The position numbers and the translations under genes were made by a program. From the NCBI RefSeq assembly GCF_004349105.1, contig NZ_SMLB01000014.1:62001-126000 (forward strand): a stretch of DNA of 64,000 nt, given 5' to 3'. The DNA is from Jiangella aurantiaca. Its GTDB lineage: Bacteria > Actinomycetota > Actinomycetes > Jiangellales > Jiangellaceae. Of the stretch, positions 16,082 to 23,331 are shown one piece after another (the stretch's first letter is position 1; the number at the start of each line of letters is the position of its first letter). Below the pieces are notes generated by a model that worked only from the letters and a program-made list of their open reading frames with translations, was not told the origin of the DNA and searched no databases.

Positions 16082-16507
16082 TCAGGCGGGGAGGGCGGCC
16101 CGGACGTCGGCCAGCCGCGGCGCACCGGTGGCTCGCCGGACGATCCGGCCGCTGCCGTCGAGCACGAGCGTGGTGGGCGTGCGCATGATGTCCAGGCGGC
16201 GGACGAGCTCGAGGTGGTGCTCGGCGTCGATCTCGACGTGCACGACGCCGTCGGTGTCGGCGGCGACGTGCGCCAGCGTGGCGCGCGCGGCCCTGCACGG
16301 CTGGCAGAACGCCGTCGAGAACTGCACCAGCGTGGCCCGTTCGCCCAGCGGCGCTCCGAGTTCGTCCGGCCCCAGCAGCGGCTCGTCCACCCTCGCCTCC
16401 ACCACCCGGCCGTCGCGGGCCCGCCGCCACAGCCCGAACGCCGTGGCGGCCGCGAGCACGATGACGACGACCACCAGACCTGTCACACCGGGACAACGCA
16501 CCCGCAC
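16082..16507 (-). CDS. Membrane-anchored thioredoxin-like protein
   Basis: 141 residues. An N-terminal hydrophobic anchor (GLVVVVIVLAAATAFGLW) is followed by a thioredoxin fold: LVQFSTAFCQPCRAARATL carries the redox CQPC pair near residue 69, and MRTPTTLVLDGSGRIVRRATG contains the conserved cis-proline (TPT). The domain probably faces outward, but with such a short basic N-terminus the orientation is not certain. The gene lies 82 bp before the leader peptide of the rhodanese operon and shares its strand; thioredoxin-like and DUF4395 genes are commonly neighbours in actinobacteria. The start at 16507 is the first plausible one. Confidence 0.85.
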   Translation of the reverse strand: MRVRCPGVTGLVVVVIVLAAATAFGLWRRARDGRVVEARVDEPLLGPDELGAPLGERATLVQFSTAFCQPCRAARATLAHVAADTDGVVHVEIDAEHHLELVRRLDIMRTPTTLVLDGSGRIVRRATGAPRLADVRAALPA

Positions 16508-16538
16508 TGCCGTCGGATTCCCACCGGAACTGACGGAT

Positions 16539-17381
16539 TCAGCCGACGAAGATGCGGCCCAGCACGTAGACGACCGGCGCGGCGGCGATGAACGGCAGGC
16601 TGACCCGCAGCGGCAGGAACGCGGTGGCGCCGCGCGGCACCGCCGTGACCTCGGCGCCGTCGCCGGTGCCGGTCGCGGCGACCGCAGCGCCGCCCACCCG
16701 CAGCGGGACCGGTTCGGGCCGCGGCGTGAACTCGTCGGCCAGACGGTCGACGGCGGCGAACGCGACGGCTGCCAGCAGACCGGCGAACGTGGCGACGACG
16801 ACGGCGCTGACGGCGGGCACGGCGTCGCCCACCCAGTCGGTGGTGAGCACCAGCGCGCCGGCGCCCAGCGCGGCGAGCAGCACGCCGACGAGCCGGCGCA
16901 CCGCCCGCGACATCGGCACCGACTCGGCCAGCCCGACCGCGCCGACGCCCAGCAGCGCGAGCCCCACCGGGTACTCGCCGTCAGCCGACTCGCGCAGCGC
17001 CAGCCAGGCGACCGGCAGCACCGCCAGCACGCACGCGGTGACCGCCACGGCCAGCGACGTGGTCAGTCCGGATCGCCCGTCCCGCCGCAGCAGCTGGACG
17101 ACGATCGACGCCACCAGCGTCGGGCCCAGCAGCGCCGCCATGGGCGTGAGGTCGGAGCCGCCCTCGGACCACGTCCACCCGAGCGCGCCAAGCCCCGCCA
17201 CCAGCGCGATGCCGGCGGACCATCGAGCCGCGCCGGCCCGGGCCGCGGCCACGCCGCCGAGCGTGAAGATCACGATGACCAGGGCGATGCCACCGGCCAG
17301 AAGCGTGCTCCCCGACGCCGAGGCGAGCGCCAGCACGCCCGCGAGGGCGACGACGGCAAGCGAGGCATGAACGGAGGGCAC
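16539..17381 (-). CDS. Polytopic membrane protein of unknown function
   Basis: About 280 residues from a GTG at 17379-17381 (VPSVHASLAVVALAG); a GTG at 17438 adds 19 basic residues and cannot be excluded, as neither has a strong Shine-Dalgarno. Seven or eight hydrophobic helices are visible up to residue 205, then a soluble segment (DRLADEFTPRPEPVPLRVGG, about 207-255) and a final helix FIAAAPVVYVLGRIFVG. I do not recognise the family. It lies upstream of, and on the same strand as, the thioredoxin-like gene with 31 bp between them, so cotranscription is possible. Confidence 0.65.
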   Translation of the reverse strand: MPSVHASLAVVALAGVLALASASGSTLLAGGIALVIVIFTLGGVAAARAGAARWSAGIALVAGLGALGWTWSEGGSDLTPMAALLGPTLVASIVVQLLRRDGRSGLTTSLAVAVTACVLAVLPVAWLALRESADGEYPVGLALLGVGAVGLAESVPMSRAVRRLVGVLLAALGAGALVLTTDWVGDAVPAVSAVVVATFAGLLAAVAFAAVDRLADEFTPRPEPVPLRVGGAAVAATGTGDGAEVTAVPRGATAFLPLRVSLPFIAAAPVVYVLGRIFVG

Positions 17382-17574
17382 CTTTGAATGCTCGCAGACG
17401 CGGACCGCCCACCCACGCCGAAATGACAACAACTCCACAACAGTCCGGCCGACCCCGAGGCACGGCGTGATCTCTGTCTCGCTGACTGGACGGGGATCGC
17501 TCCCCTACGGTATATGGCACATCGTTCCACGTGACCGGGCACACCTGCAGGTCGATAGAGAGGACCCCCTGGAG

Positions 17575-18990
17575 ATGACGAACACACGCGGCCGCCTGAC
17601 GGTGCTCCTGGCCGTCGCCGCGGTCGCCCTGACTGCGTGCGGCGACGACTCAGAGCCGTCGGCGGAGGAGACCAGCACCGAGGCGCCGAGCGAGGCGCCG
17701 TCGGGCGAACCGTCCACCCCGCAGGAGACCACTCCGGAGTTCAGCTGCCCGCCGGAGCTCAGCGCCGAGCTGCCCGCAGGCCTGGACCCGGACAACTGCT
17801 GGTCGCACGAGGGCCTGGAGCGCCCGGCGCTGATCGACGGCACTGTGTTCGCCCTCGAGCCCGACGCCTCCGATCCCACCACAGATCGCCACATCGTCGC
17901 GCTGGACGCCGAGACCGGCGAGCGACTGTGGAAGTCCGAGGTGCTGCCGGGCCCCGTGTCGGCACTGCGGGCGACCGAGGTCGACGGCGGCCCGGGCGTC
18001 GCCGTCGTGGTCACCGAGAACGACGCGGGCGACGCGGTCACCGAGGCCTCGACGGCGTGGGGGTACCTCGCCTGGCCGGCCGACGCCGGCGGCGAGGACG
18101 GCGGCGACGCCGGCAGTGCGGACCCGTCCTTCCCGGCCGAGGTGCACATCACCGTCCCGCAGGGCGAGAACCCGCACACCGAGGTGTTCTGGACCGATCA
18201 GGGCGTGCTGGCCGGCGACTTCCTCCTGAAGCCGGGGGCCACCGAGTTCGTCCCGGTCAACCGTGACCCGGAACCGATGCTCGTCGGTGACTACGATCTG
18301 GACGAGTACTTCGCGGGCGTCTCCGGTGACCTGCTGATCTCCTACGTCCGCGGCATCGCCTACGAAGTCTCGGAGAACGGCGACACCTACGTCGGCTGGC
18401 TGGCCCGCACGTTCGACGGCGCCGAGGCGTGGAACACCGTCGCGTCGACGCCGAACGAGGAGGACCTGCTGTTCGCCGAGGGTCCGAACCAGCTGACGAT
18501 GCTGGTCGGCTCGTACCTGCTGACCATCGCCGCGACGGACGAGAACGCCACCGCCTTCGAGGTGGCCTGGCTGGACGCCGCCACGCACGAGCCGGCCACG
18601 CCGTCGGCCGCCGACCTCGCCGGTGTGCAGCCGGTCATCGCCGACCCCGGCCGTCTGGGCGGCGCCGGCGCCCTGCTCTCCCCCGACGGACGGCGCCTGT
18701 TCACGGGCTGGTCGAATGGGGCGCTGGTCCTGGACGTCGGGGCCGGCACGGTCACCCCGGTCGCGGCGGATTTCGCGATCCAGGGGTCCGCGATCGACGA
18801 CTCGACGGTCTACGGCGCCACCGAGAACGGCACGCTGACCATCGACCTCGCCAGCGCGGAGGCGACGGCCATCGACCCGCCGCACGAGAGCTTCGACCTC
18901 ATCGACGGCGAGTTCGGCGTGGCCCTCCTGGAAGGGGGTGTCGGCGAGACGTCCTACCTGGTCGGCGGCCGCCGCACCGACGCCGGCTGA
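17575..18990 (+). CDS. Secreted lipoprotein with beta-propeller-like repeats
   Basis: 471 residues from the ATG at 17575, preceded by CTGGAG. The signal peptide ends VALTACGDD, a good lipobox. A Ser/Glu/Pro-rich linker (EETSTEAPSEAPSGEPS) runs to about residue 55. The body has spaced repeats of the type IVALDAETGERLWKSEVLP and LFTGWSNGALVLDVGAGTVT, which look like PQQ/WD-type propeller blades, though the Trp-docking motif is weak. No catalytic residues stand out. It may be a sensor or binding protein at the outer face of the membrane. A repeat element (19008-19106) follows the stop. Confidence 0.7.
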   Translation: MTNTRGRLTVLLAVAAVALTACGDDSEPSAEETSTEAPSEAPSGEPSTPQETTPEFSCPPELSAELPAGLDPDNCWSHEGLERPALIDGTVFALEPDASDPTTDRHIVALDAETGERLWKSEVLPGPVSALRATEVDGGPGVAVVVTENDAGDAVTEASTAWGYLAWPADAGGEDGGDAGSADPSFPAEVHITVPQGENPHTEVFWTDQGVLAGDFLLKPGATEFVPVNRDPEPMLVGDYDLDEYFAGVSGDLLISYVRGIAYEVSENGDTYVGWLARTFDGAEAWNTVASTPNEEDLLFAEGPNQLTMLVGSYLLTIAATDENATAFEVAWLDAATHEPATPSAADLAGVQPVIADPGRLGGAGALLSPDGRRLFTGWSNGALVLDVGAGTVTPVAADFAIQGSAIDDSTVYGATENGTLTIDLASAEATAIDPPHESFDLIDGEFGVALLEGGVGETSYLVGGRRTDAG

Positions 18991-19007
18991 TCATCAAGGC
19001 TCGGCGA

Positions 19008-19106
19008 CATCACGAGGACTTCTCCCGCTCCACGAGGTATGCATGCCTCGTGGAGCGGGAGAACCCGTCCTTCCGCCGCGCTGCCCGCACTGCGCAGGGC
19101 CCGCTC
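19008..19106. repeat. Dispersed palindromic element, copy B
   Basis: CATCACGAGGAC leads into a perfect inverted repeat with 18-bp arms (19020-19037 and 19046-19063; CTCCCGCTCCACGAGG in the left arm) around TATGCATG. The flank 19064-19106 is the reverse complement of a block next to the palindrome at 59774-59799, including GCGGGCAGCGCGGCGGAAGG, at the same distance from the TGCATG loop. It could also terminate the lipoprotein transcript. Confidence 0.75.
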
Positions 19107-19472
19107 ACCGTAATCGTTCAGGGCTCTTCTGCTCGATCCGTGGCTCCTTAACACCGGTGAGCGGCCGCGGCGGGATCGTGTTCTGCCGAGCGCGTGGCAC
19201 GTGGCCCACGTTGGCACAGGGTGTGTGGCGTTGGCCGTCCCCCTGCTGCCCGATTGCACGTCCGCCCACGACACCACCCGTCAGTCGACGCTCGCCGACA
19301 CGTTCAAGCCGCCGGGAGGCCAGCGGGGCCGCCGTGCTGCTGTCGGACCGGGTGGCGTTGCTGTCGTCAGGGCCACAGCAATCACCCACCGAGCACAGCG
19401 ATCTCACACCGTCCTCGCCGCGCGCATCGAACGCGCAGAAACCCGGCTCTCATTCAGCTCGACGATGTGCGT
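19107..19472. other. Gene-free spacer
   Basis: I see no supported gene here. Short frames exist on both strands but none has a Shine-Dalgarno, a domain or the extreme G/C third-position bias of the neighbours. Base composition is slightly less GC-biased than in the flanking genes, which could mean a decayed gene, but no family is recognisable. Confidence 0.5.
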
Positions 19473-19739
19473 TCAGAGCCCGCCGCCCGCGAACGGCGGG
19501 AGCAGCTCGACCGCCGACCCCTCGTGCAGGACGACGGTAGCGGGGTCGCGCGACCCGGCCGGGGTGCCGTCGACGACGACGGCGCAGATGTCCAGGACCG
19601 CGGTGAAGCGCGGGCTGTCGCGGTGCGCCGAGCGGGCCGCGGCCAGCGCCTCGGCGAGTGTGCCGGCGTCGACGACCTCCTCGGGGATGCCGGCCGCCGC
19701 GCGGATGGCTGCCCAGTACCGCAGCGTCACCTTCGCCAT
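19473..19739 (-). CDS. MoaD/ThiS-family ubiquitin-like sulfur carrier
   Basis: 88 residues, ubiquitin-like length. Begins MAKVTLRYWAAIRAAAGIPEE and ends ELLPPFAGGGL, the shape of MoaD/ThiS proteins that carry sulfur as a C-terminal thiocarboxylate on Gly-Gly. Here one Leu follows the glycines, so the tail may need trimming, as in CysO-type carriers. It stops short of identifying its partner: no MoeB/ThiF-like activating enzyme or MoaE lies in the window. It is 7 bp downstream of the alpha/beta hydrolase gene and clearly in its operon. Confidence 0.8.
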   Translation of the reverse strand: MAKVTLRYWAAIRAAAGIPEEVVDAGTLAEALAAARSAHRDSPRFTAVLDICAVVVDGTPAGSRDPATVVLHEGSAVELLPPFAGGGL

Positions 19740-19746
19740 CAGGACA

Positions 19747-20577
19747 TCATGCCCGCACTGGCGCGACGGCGACGGTGTGCTCGTCGAGCCAGGCGCCGAT
19801 GCGGCTCACCAGTGGCTCGGTGGTGCCGGCCTCGGCGTGCCCGAAGCCGCGCTCGAGCCAGAGCGTGGCGACCGGCGCGGCGGCGTGCACCTGCCAGGCG
19901 TGGTGCACCGGGAAGTAGTCGTCCTTGTCGCCGTGCACCACCAGCAGCGGGACGTCTAGCTCGGCGGCCGCCGCCCGCGCATCGATGGGGTCGGGTGTCG
20001 ACCAGCCGGCCGGCGAGACGCGGGTGCGGCGCAGCAGCCGCAGCAGCACGCGGCCGGGCTTGGTGAGGATGAGCCGCAGCAGCGTCCGCATGGCGGCGGT
20101 GCCGCGGTAGAACCACTCGCCGGGGACGCTGACGGCGGCCACCGCGCCGACGCCGCGGTGCAACGCCCCGTGCCGGATCGCGACCGCCGAGCCGAGCGAG
20201 AACCCGAGCGTCGCCACGCGCCGGTAGCCCAGGGCGTGGGCCCAGCTCACCGCGGCGTCCATGTCGAGCACCTCGCGCCAGCCCAACGTCGAATGGCCGC
20301 GCGACCGGCCGTGGCCGCGCAGGTCGAGCAGGACCACCGACGCGTGCTCGCTCAGCCAGCTCGCGATGCGCCTCATCTGCGGGCTGCGCGAGCTCTGGGT
20401 GAAGCCGTGCGCGACCACGACGGCGAGGTCGCCGGCGCGGCCGTCGCGGCGTGGGAAGTACCGGGCGTGCAGCAGCGTTCCGTCGGCCGCCTGCAGGCGG
20501 CGCGAGTGTCCGGAACGTTGCGGGCGCGCGTCCGGTCGGGGTTCTGTGAGTGCCCCGGAAATGTCGAGGTCCGGCAT
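19747..20577 (-). CDS. Alpha/beta hydrolase
   Basis: 276 residues. The oxyanion-region motif [13 protein letters not shown] is near residue 54, the nucleophile elbow GFSLGSAVA (Ser) near 125, the acid in [11 protein letters not shown] near 215, and the catalytic His in GFGHAEAG near 246. Size and layout match serine hydrolases and lipase-like enzymes acting on small esters; substrate unknown. The first about 27 residues are basic and probably disordered. The hydrolase, MoaD-like gene and divergent glnR lie together in many actinobacteria, but no functional tie is established. The start is the ATG at 20575-20577. Confidence 0.85.
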   Translation of the reverse strand: MPDLDISGALTEPRPDARPQRSGHSRRLQAADGTLLHARYFPRRDGRAGDLAVVVAHGFTQSSRSPQMRRIASWLSEHASVVLLDLRGHGRSRGHSTLGWREVLDMDAAVSWAHALGYRRVATLGFSLGSAVAIRHGALHRGVGAVAAVSVPGEWFYRGTAAMRTLLRLILTKPGRVLLRLLRRTRVSPAGWSTPDPIDARAAAAELDVPLLVVHGDKDDYFPVHHAWQVHAAAPVATLWLERGFGHAEAGTTEPLVSRIGAWLDEHTVAVAPVRA

Positions 20578-20597
20578 ATCAGCTATTCTCTCTCACC

Positions 20598-20631
20598 AAG
20601 GGACCTGGGCGATGACGCCTACAGGTCCCTT
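20598..20631 (+). promoter_or_regulatory. Hairpin in the glnR upstream region
   Basis: AAGGGACCT (20598-20606) pairs perfectly with AGGTCCCTT (20623-20631) across a 16-base loop, 38 bp before the glnR start. If inside the 5' leader it could act on glnR expression; if upstream of the promoter it may insulate the divergent hydrolase gene. The transcription start is unknown. Confidence 0.45.
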
Positions 20632-20668
20632 CTGCGTTCACCGGCCCCGGCCGACTGGAGGTCGCGAC

Positions 20669-21454
20669 ATGGCAACCATCGTCCTGCTGACCAACTCGCT
20701 GCAACCGTCGGCGGAGGTGCTGCCGGCCCTCGGGTTCCTGCTGCACGACGTCCGAGTGCTTCCAGCGGAGGCCTCCGCGCTCGTCGACGCGCCAACGGGT
20801 GACGTCGTCGCGGTCGACGCCCGCCGCGACCTCTCCCAGGCGCGCGGCCTGACCCGGCTCATCCGCACCACCGGCGTCGACGTCCCGCTGATGGCCATCG
20901 TCACCGAGGGCGGGCTGGCCGCCGTCACCGCCGAGTGGGGCATCGACGACGTCTTGCTCGACTCCGCCGGACCAGCCGAGGTCGAGGCGCGGCTGCGGCT
21001 CGCGCAGGGCCGGCTGGCCGCGGCCGGCGACGACGCGCCCGACGAGATCCGCTCCGGCGACCTCGTCATCGACGAGGCCACGTACACCGCGAAGGTGGCC
21101 CGGCGCACGCTCGACCTCACATACAAGGAGTTCGAGCTGCTCAAGTTCCTCGCTCAGCATCCCGGCCGCGTGTTCACCCGCGCTCAACTCCTCCAAGAGG
21201 TGTGGGGCTACGACTACTTCGGTGGTACCCGCACGGTCGACGTCCATGTCCGGCGGCTGCGGGCCAAGCTCGGCGCCGACCACGAGTCGCTGATCGGCAC
21301 CGTGCGCAACGTCGGCTACCGGTTCGTCCCTCCTCAGCAGGGCCGTTCGGGACGCCCGACGGCCAGCGTCCCGCTCCCTGACGACGAGGACCTGCCACCC
21401 GCTCGGGCCGAGCGGGCCGAACAGAGCGGCATCAGCATCACGCTGTCCGACTGA
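20669..21454 (+). CDS. glnR: GlnR-like nitrogen response regulator
   Basis: 261 residues from the ATG at 20669 with GGAG upstream. The N-terminal atypical receiver starts [20 protein letters not shown] and holds Asp50 in [10 protein letters not shown], the residue conserved in GlnR, plus [20 protein letters not shown]. The C-terminal OmpR-type winged helix ([20 protein letters not shown], then [15 protein letters not shown] and [10 protein letters not shown]) binds DNA. In actinobacteria GlnR controls ammonium assimilation, nitrate use and other nitrogen genes. The receiver lacks the usual cluster of acidic and Lys residues, consistent with activity that does not depend on classical phosphorylation. 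The disordered tail after residue 225 is acidic and variable. Confidence 0.85.
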   Translation: MATIVLLTNSLQPSAEVLPALGFLLHDVRVLPAEASALVDAPTGDVVAVDARRDLSQARGLTRLIRTTGVDVPLMAIVTEGGLAAVTAEWGIDDVLLDSAGPAEVEARLRLAQGRLAAAGDDAPDEIRSGDLVIDEATYTAKVARRTLDLTYKEFELLKFLAQHPGRVFTRAQLLQEVWGYDYFGGTRTVDVHVRRLRAKLGADHESLIGTVRNVGYRFVPPQQGRSGRPTASVPLPDDEDLPPARAERAEQSGISITLSD

Positions 21455-21474
21455 CCTGCCGATAGGGTCGCCCT

Positions 21475-22248
21475 ATGGGCGACTACGTGCAGGTGGGTCC
21501 CGTCCGCACCTGGTACGACGAGCACGGTGAGGGCGATCCGCTGGTGCTGCTGCACGGCGGGCTGGTCGATGCCCGCTGGTTCGAGCCGAACCTCGCGCCG
21601 CTGGTCGAGCGGTTCCACGTCTACACGCCCGAGCGGCGCGGTCACGGGCACACGCCCGACGTCGAGGGACCCATCACGTACCAGCTGATGGCCGACGACA
21701 CGATCGGGTTCCTCGAGCAGGTCGTCGACACGCCGGCCGACGTCGTGGGCCACAGCGACGGCGCGTTCGTCGCGCTGCTGGTCGCCCTGCAGCGGCCGGA
21801 GCTGATCAACCGGCTGGTGCTCATCAGCGGCGGCTTCAGCAAGGACGGCGAGGCGGCGCCGGACGAGGAGTGGGACGTCGACGCGATCACCCAGTTCCTC
21901 GGGCCGGCCTACGGCGAGGTCTCGCCCGACGGCGAGGAGCACTTCCCGGTGGTCGCCACCAAGATCGGCGAGATGGCCGCGAAGGAGCCGTACCTCGACC
22001 CGGCCGAGCTGGCGAACGTCCCGCACCGCACCCTGCTGGTGTTCGCCGACGACGACCTGGTGACCATGCGGCACGCCGTCGACATGTACGAGGGGATCCC
22101 GAACGCCGAGCTCGCGGTGGTCCCCGGCACGTCGCATTTCATGACGCAGGAGAAGCCACACCTGGTGAACGCGATCGTGGTGGACTTCCTGACGAACGAG
22201 CCGGTGCCGACCGTCGCGCCCATCCGGCGGGCGCCGGCCGCGCCATGA
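21475..22248 (+). CDS. Alpha/beta hydrolase
   Basis: 257 residues. LVLLHGGLVDARWFEPNLAP is the oxyanion region, VVGHSDGAFVALLVALQ the nucleophile elbow with Ser in GHSDG, FADDDLVTMRH the acid and VPGTSHFMTQEKP the His. This arrangement matches the epoxide hydrolase/haloperoxidase-like group of small alpha/beta hydrolases. Substrate cannot be inferred. It begins 20 bp after glnR and its TGA overlaps the mshD ATG, so glnR, this gene and mshD may form one transcript and the last two are translationally coupled. Confidence 0.85.
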   Translation: MGDYVQVGPVRTWYDEHGEGDPLVLLHGGLVDARWFEPNLAPLVERFHVYTPERRGHGHTPDVEGPITYQLMADDTIGFLEQVVDTPADVVGHSDGAFVALLVALQRPELINRLVLISGGFSKDGEAAPDEEWDVDAITQFLGPAYGEVSPDGEEHFPVVATKIGEMAAKEPYLDPAELANVPHRTLLVFADDDLVTMRHAVDMYEGIPNAELAVVPGTSHFMTQEKPHLVNAIVVDFLTNEPVPTVAPIRRAPAAP

Positions 22249-23153
22249 GCGTCGCCCGCGTGTTCGAGGCCACCGAGGTGGCGGAGCTCAGCGCACTGGC
22301 GGACCGGGCGAGCGCGGCCGACGGCGTCGCCCCGTTCGCCGACGACCTGTTCCCGGCCGCGCGCGACGGCGCGACGACGGCGGCACTGTCCGTTCGCGCC
22401 GGCGACCGCCTCGTCGGGGCGGCGTACGCGGCCGCACAGGGCGACCGGCTGGCCGCCGAGCTCGTCGTCGACCCGGCGTACCGCAGGCAGGGGCTGGGCG
22501 GCGCACTGCTCGCCGACCTGCTGGACTTCGTCACCGGCGAGCTGTGGCTGTGGTCGCACGCCGATCACCCGGGCGCCGTCGCGCTGGCCCGGCGGTACGG
22601 CCTCGAGCGCGCCCGCGAGCTGCTCCAGCTGCGCCGCCGGGTGGCGCCGGGGTCGCTGCCGGAACCGCGGCTGCCCGACGGGGTCCGGCTGCGGCCGTTC
22701 GAGCCCGGCCGCGACGAGGCCGCCTGGCTGGAGGTCAACAACGCAGCGTTCGCCTGGCACCCGGAGCAGGGCGGCCAGACCCTCGACGACATCCGGTCCG
22801 CCGAGACCTCGCCCGACTTCGACCCGGCCGGCTTCCTGCTCGCCGTCGACGCCGACGACCGGCTGCTCGGCTTCCACTGGACGAAGGTGCACGCGCACGA
22901 CCCGAACCCGGGTCCGGGCGGGGTGGACGAGCCGATCGGCGAGGTCTACGTGCTGGGGGTGGCGCCGGACGCGCATGGCCGCGGACTGGGCGGCGCGCTC
23001 ACCGTCGCCGGGCTGCGGTACCTGGCCGACGTCGCCGGCGTACGCACCGTCACCCTCTACGTCGAGGGCGACAACACCGCTGCCGTCCGCCTCTACGAGC
23101 GCGAGGGCTTCACCCGCCACGCCGTCGACGTCGCCTACCGCCGCGACGCCTGA
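22245..23153 (+). CDS. mshD: Mycothiol synthase
   Basis: 302 residues, two tandem GNAT acetyltransferase domains, the expected size of MshD. The N-terminal domain has VDPAYRRQGLGGALLADLL; the C-terminal, catalytic one has YVLGVAPDAHGRGLGGALTVAGL and ends in LYVEGDNTAAVRLYEREGF. It transfers acetyl from acetyl-CoA to Cys-GlcN-inositol, the last step of mycothiol synthesis, in the cytosol. WLEVNNAAFAWHPEQGG is also characteristic of the family. The ATG at 22245 overlaps the previous stop (ATGA). Mycothiol marks the organism as an actinobacterium. Confidence 0.95.
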   Translation: MSVARVFEATEVAELSALADRASAADGVAPFADDLFPAARDGATTAALSVRAGDRLVGAAYAAAQGDRLAAELVVDPAYRRQGLGGALLADLLDFVTGELWLWSHADHPGAVALARRYGLERARELLQLRRRVAPGSLPEPRLPDGVRLRPFEPGRDEAAWLEVNNAAFAWHPEQGGQTLDDIRSAETSPDFDPAGFLLAVDADDRLLGFHWTKVHAHDPNPGPGGVDEPIGEVYVLGVAPDAHGRGLGGALTVAGLRYLADVAGVRTVTLYVEGDNTAAVRLYEREGFTRHAVDVAYRRDA

Positions 23154-23177
23154 CGGGGGCGAATCAACGATCGCCCA

Positions 23178-23280
23178 CATCACGAGGATCACCCGAGCCT
23201 CAACACGCCTGCAAGCGTGTTGACGCAGCGGAAAACCTCATGATGGCCCCGAATCGTCGGTGAAATCTCACCACGTGGAC
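23178..23280. repeat. Dispersed palindromic element, copy C
   Basis: Outer arms CATCACGAGGAT (23178-23189) and ACCTCATGATG (23235-23245) pair imperfectly; the inner stem TCAACACGC/GCGTGTTGA (23200-23208, 23215-23223) has loop CTGCAA. The right flank 23246-23280, with GGTGAAATCTCACCACGTGGAC, is the reverse complement of the left flank of the element at 42568-42671. The spacer between mshD and the ABC permease holds nothing else. Confidence 0.7.
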
Positions 23281-23331
23281 ACCGGAGCACGGCTGTGCCC
23301 GCTCTTTCCCCGTCCGCCTGATAGCTGCCCG

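Noticed and set aside
19105-19407. A 100-codon minus-strand frame in the long spacer, Cys-rich at its start
   Set aside because: No Shine-Dalgarno, no recognisable family and no coding bias; kept as non-coding.
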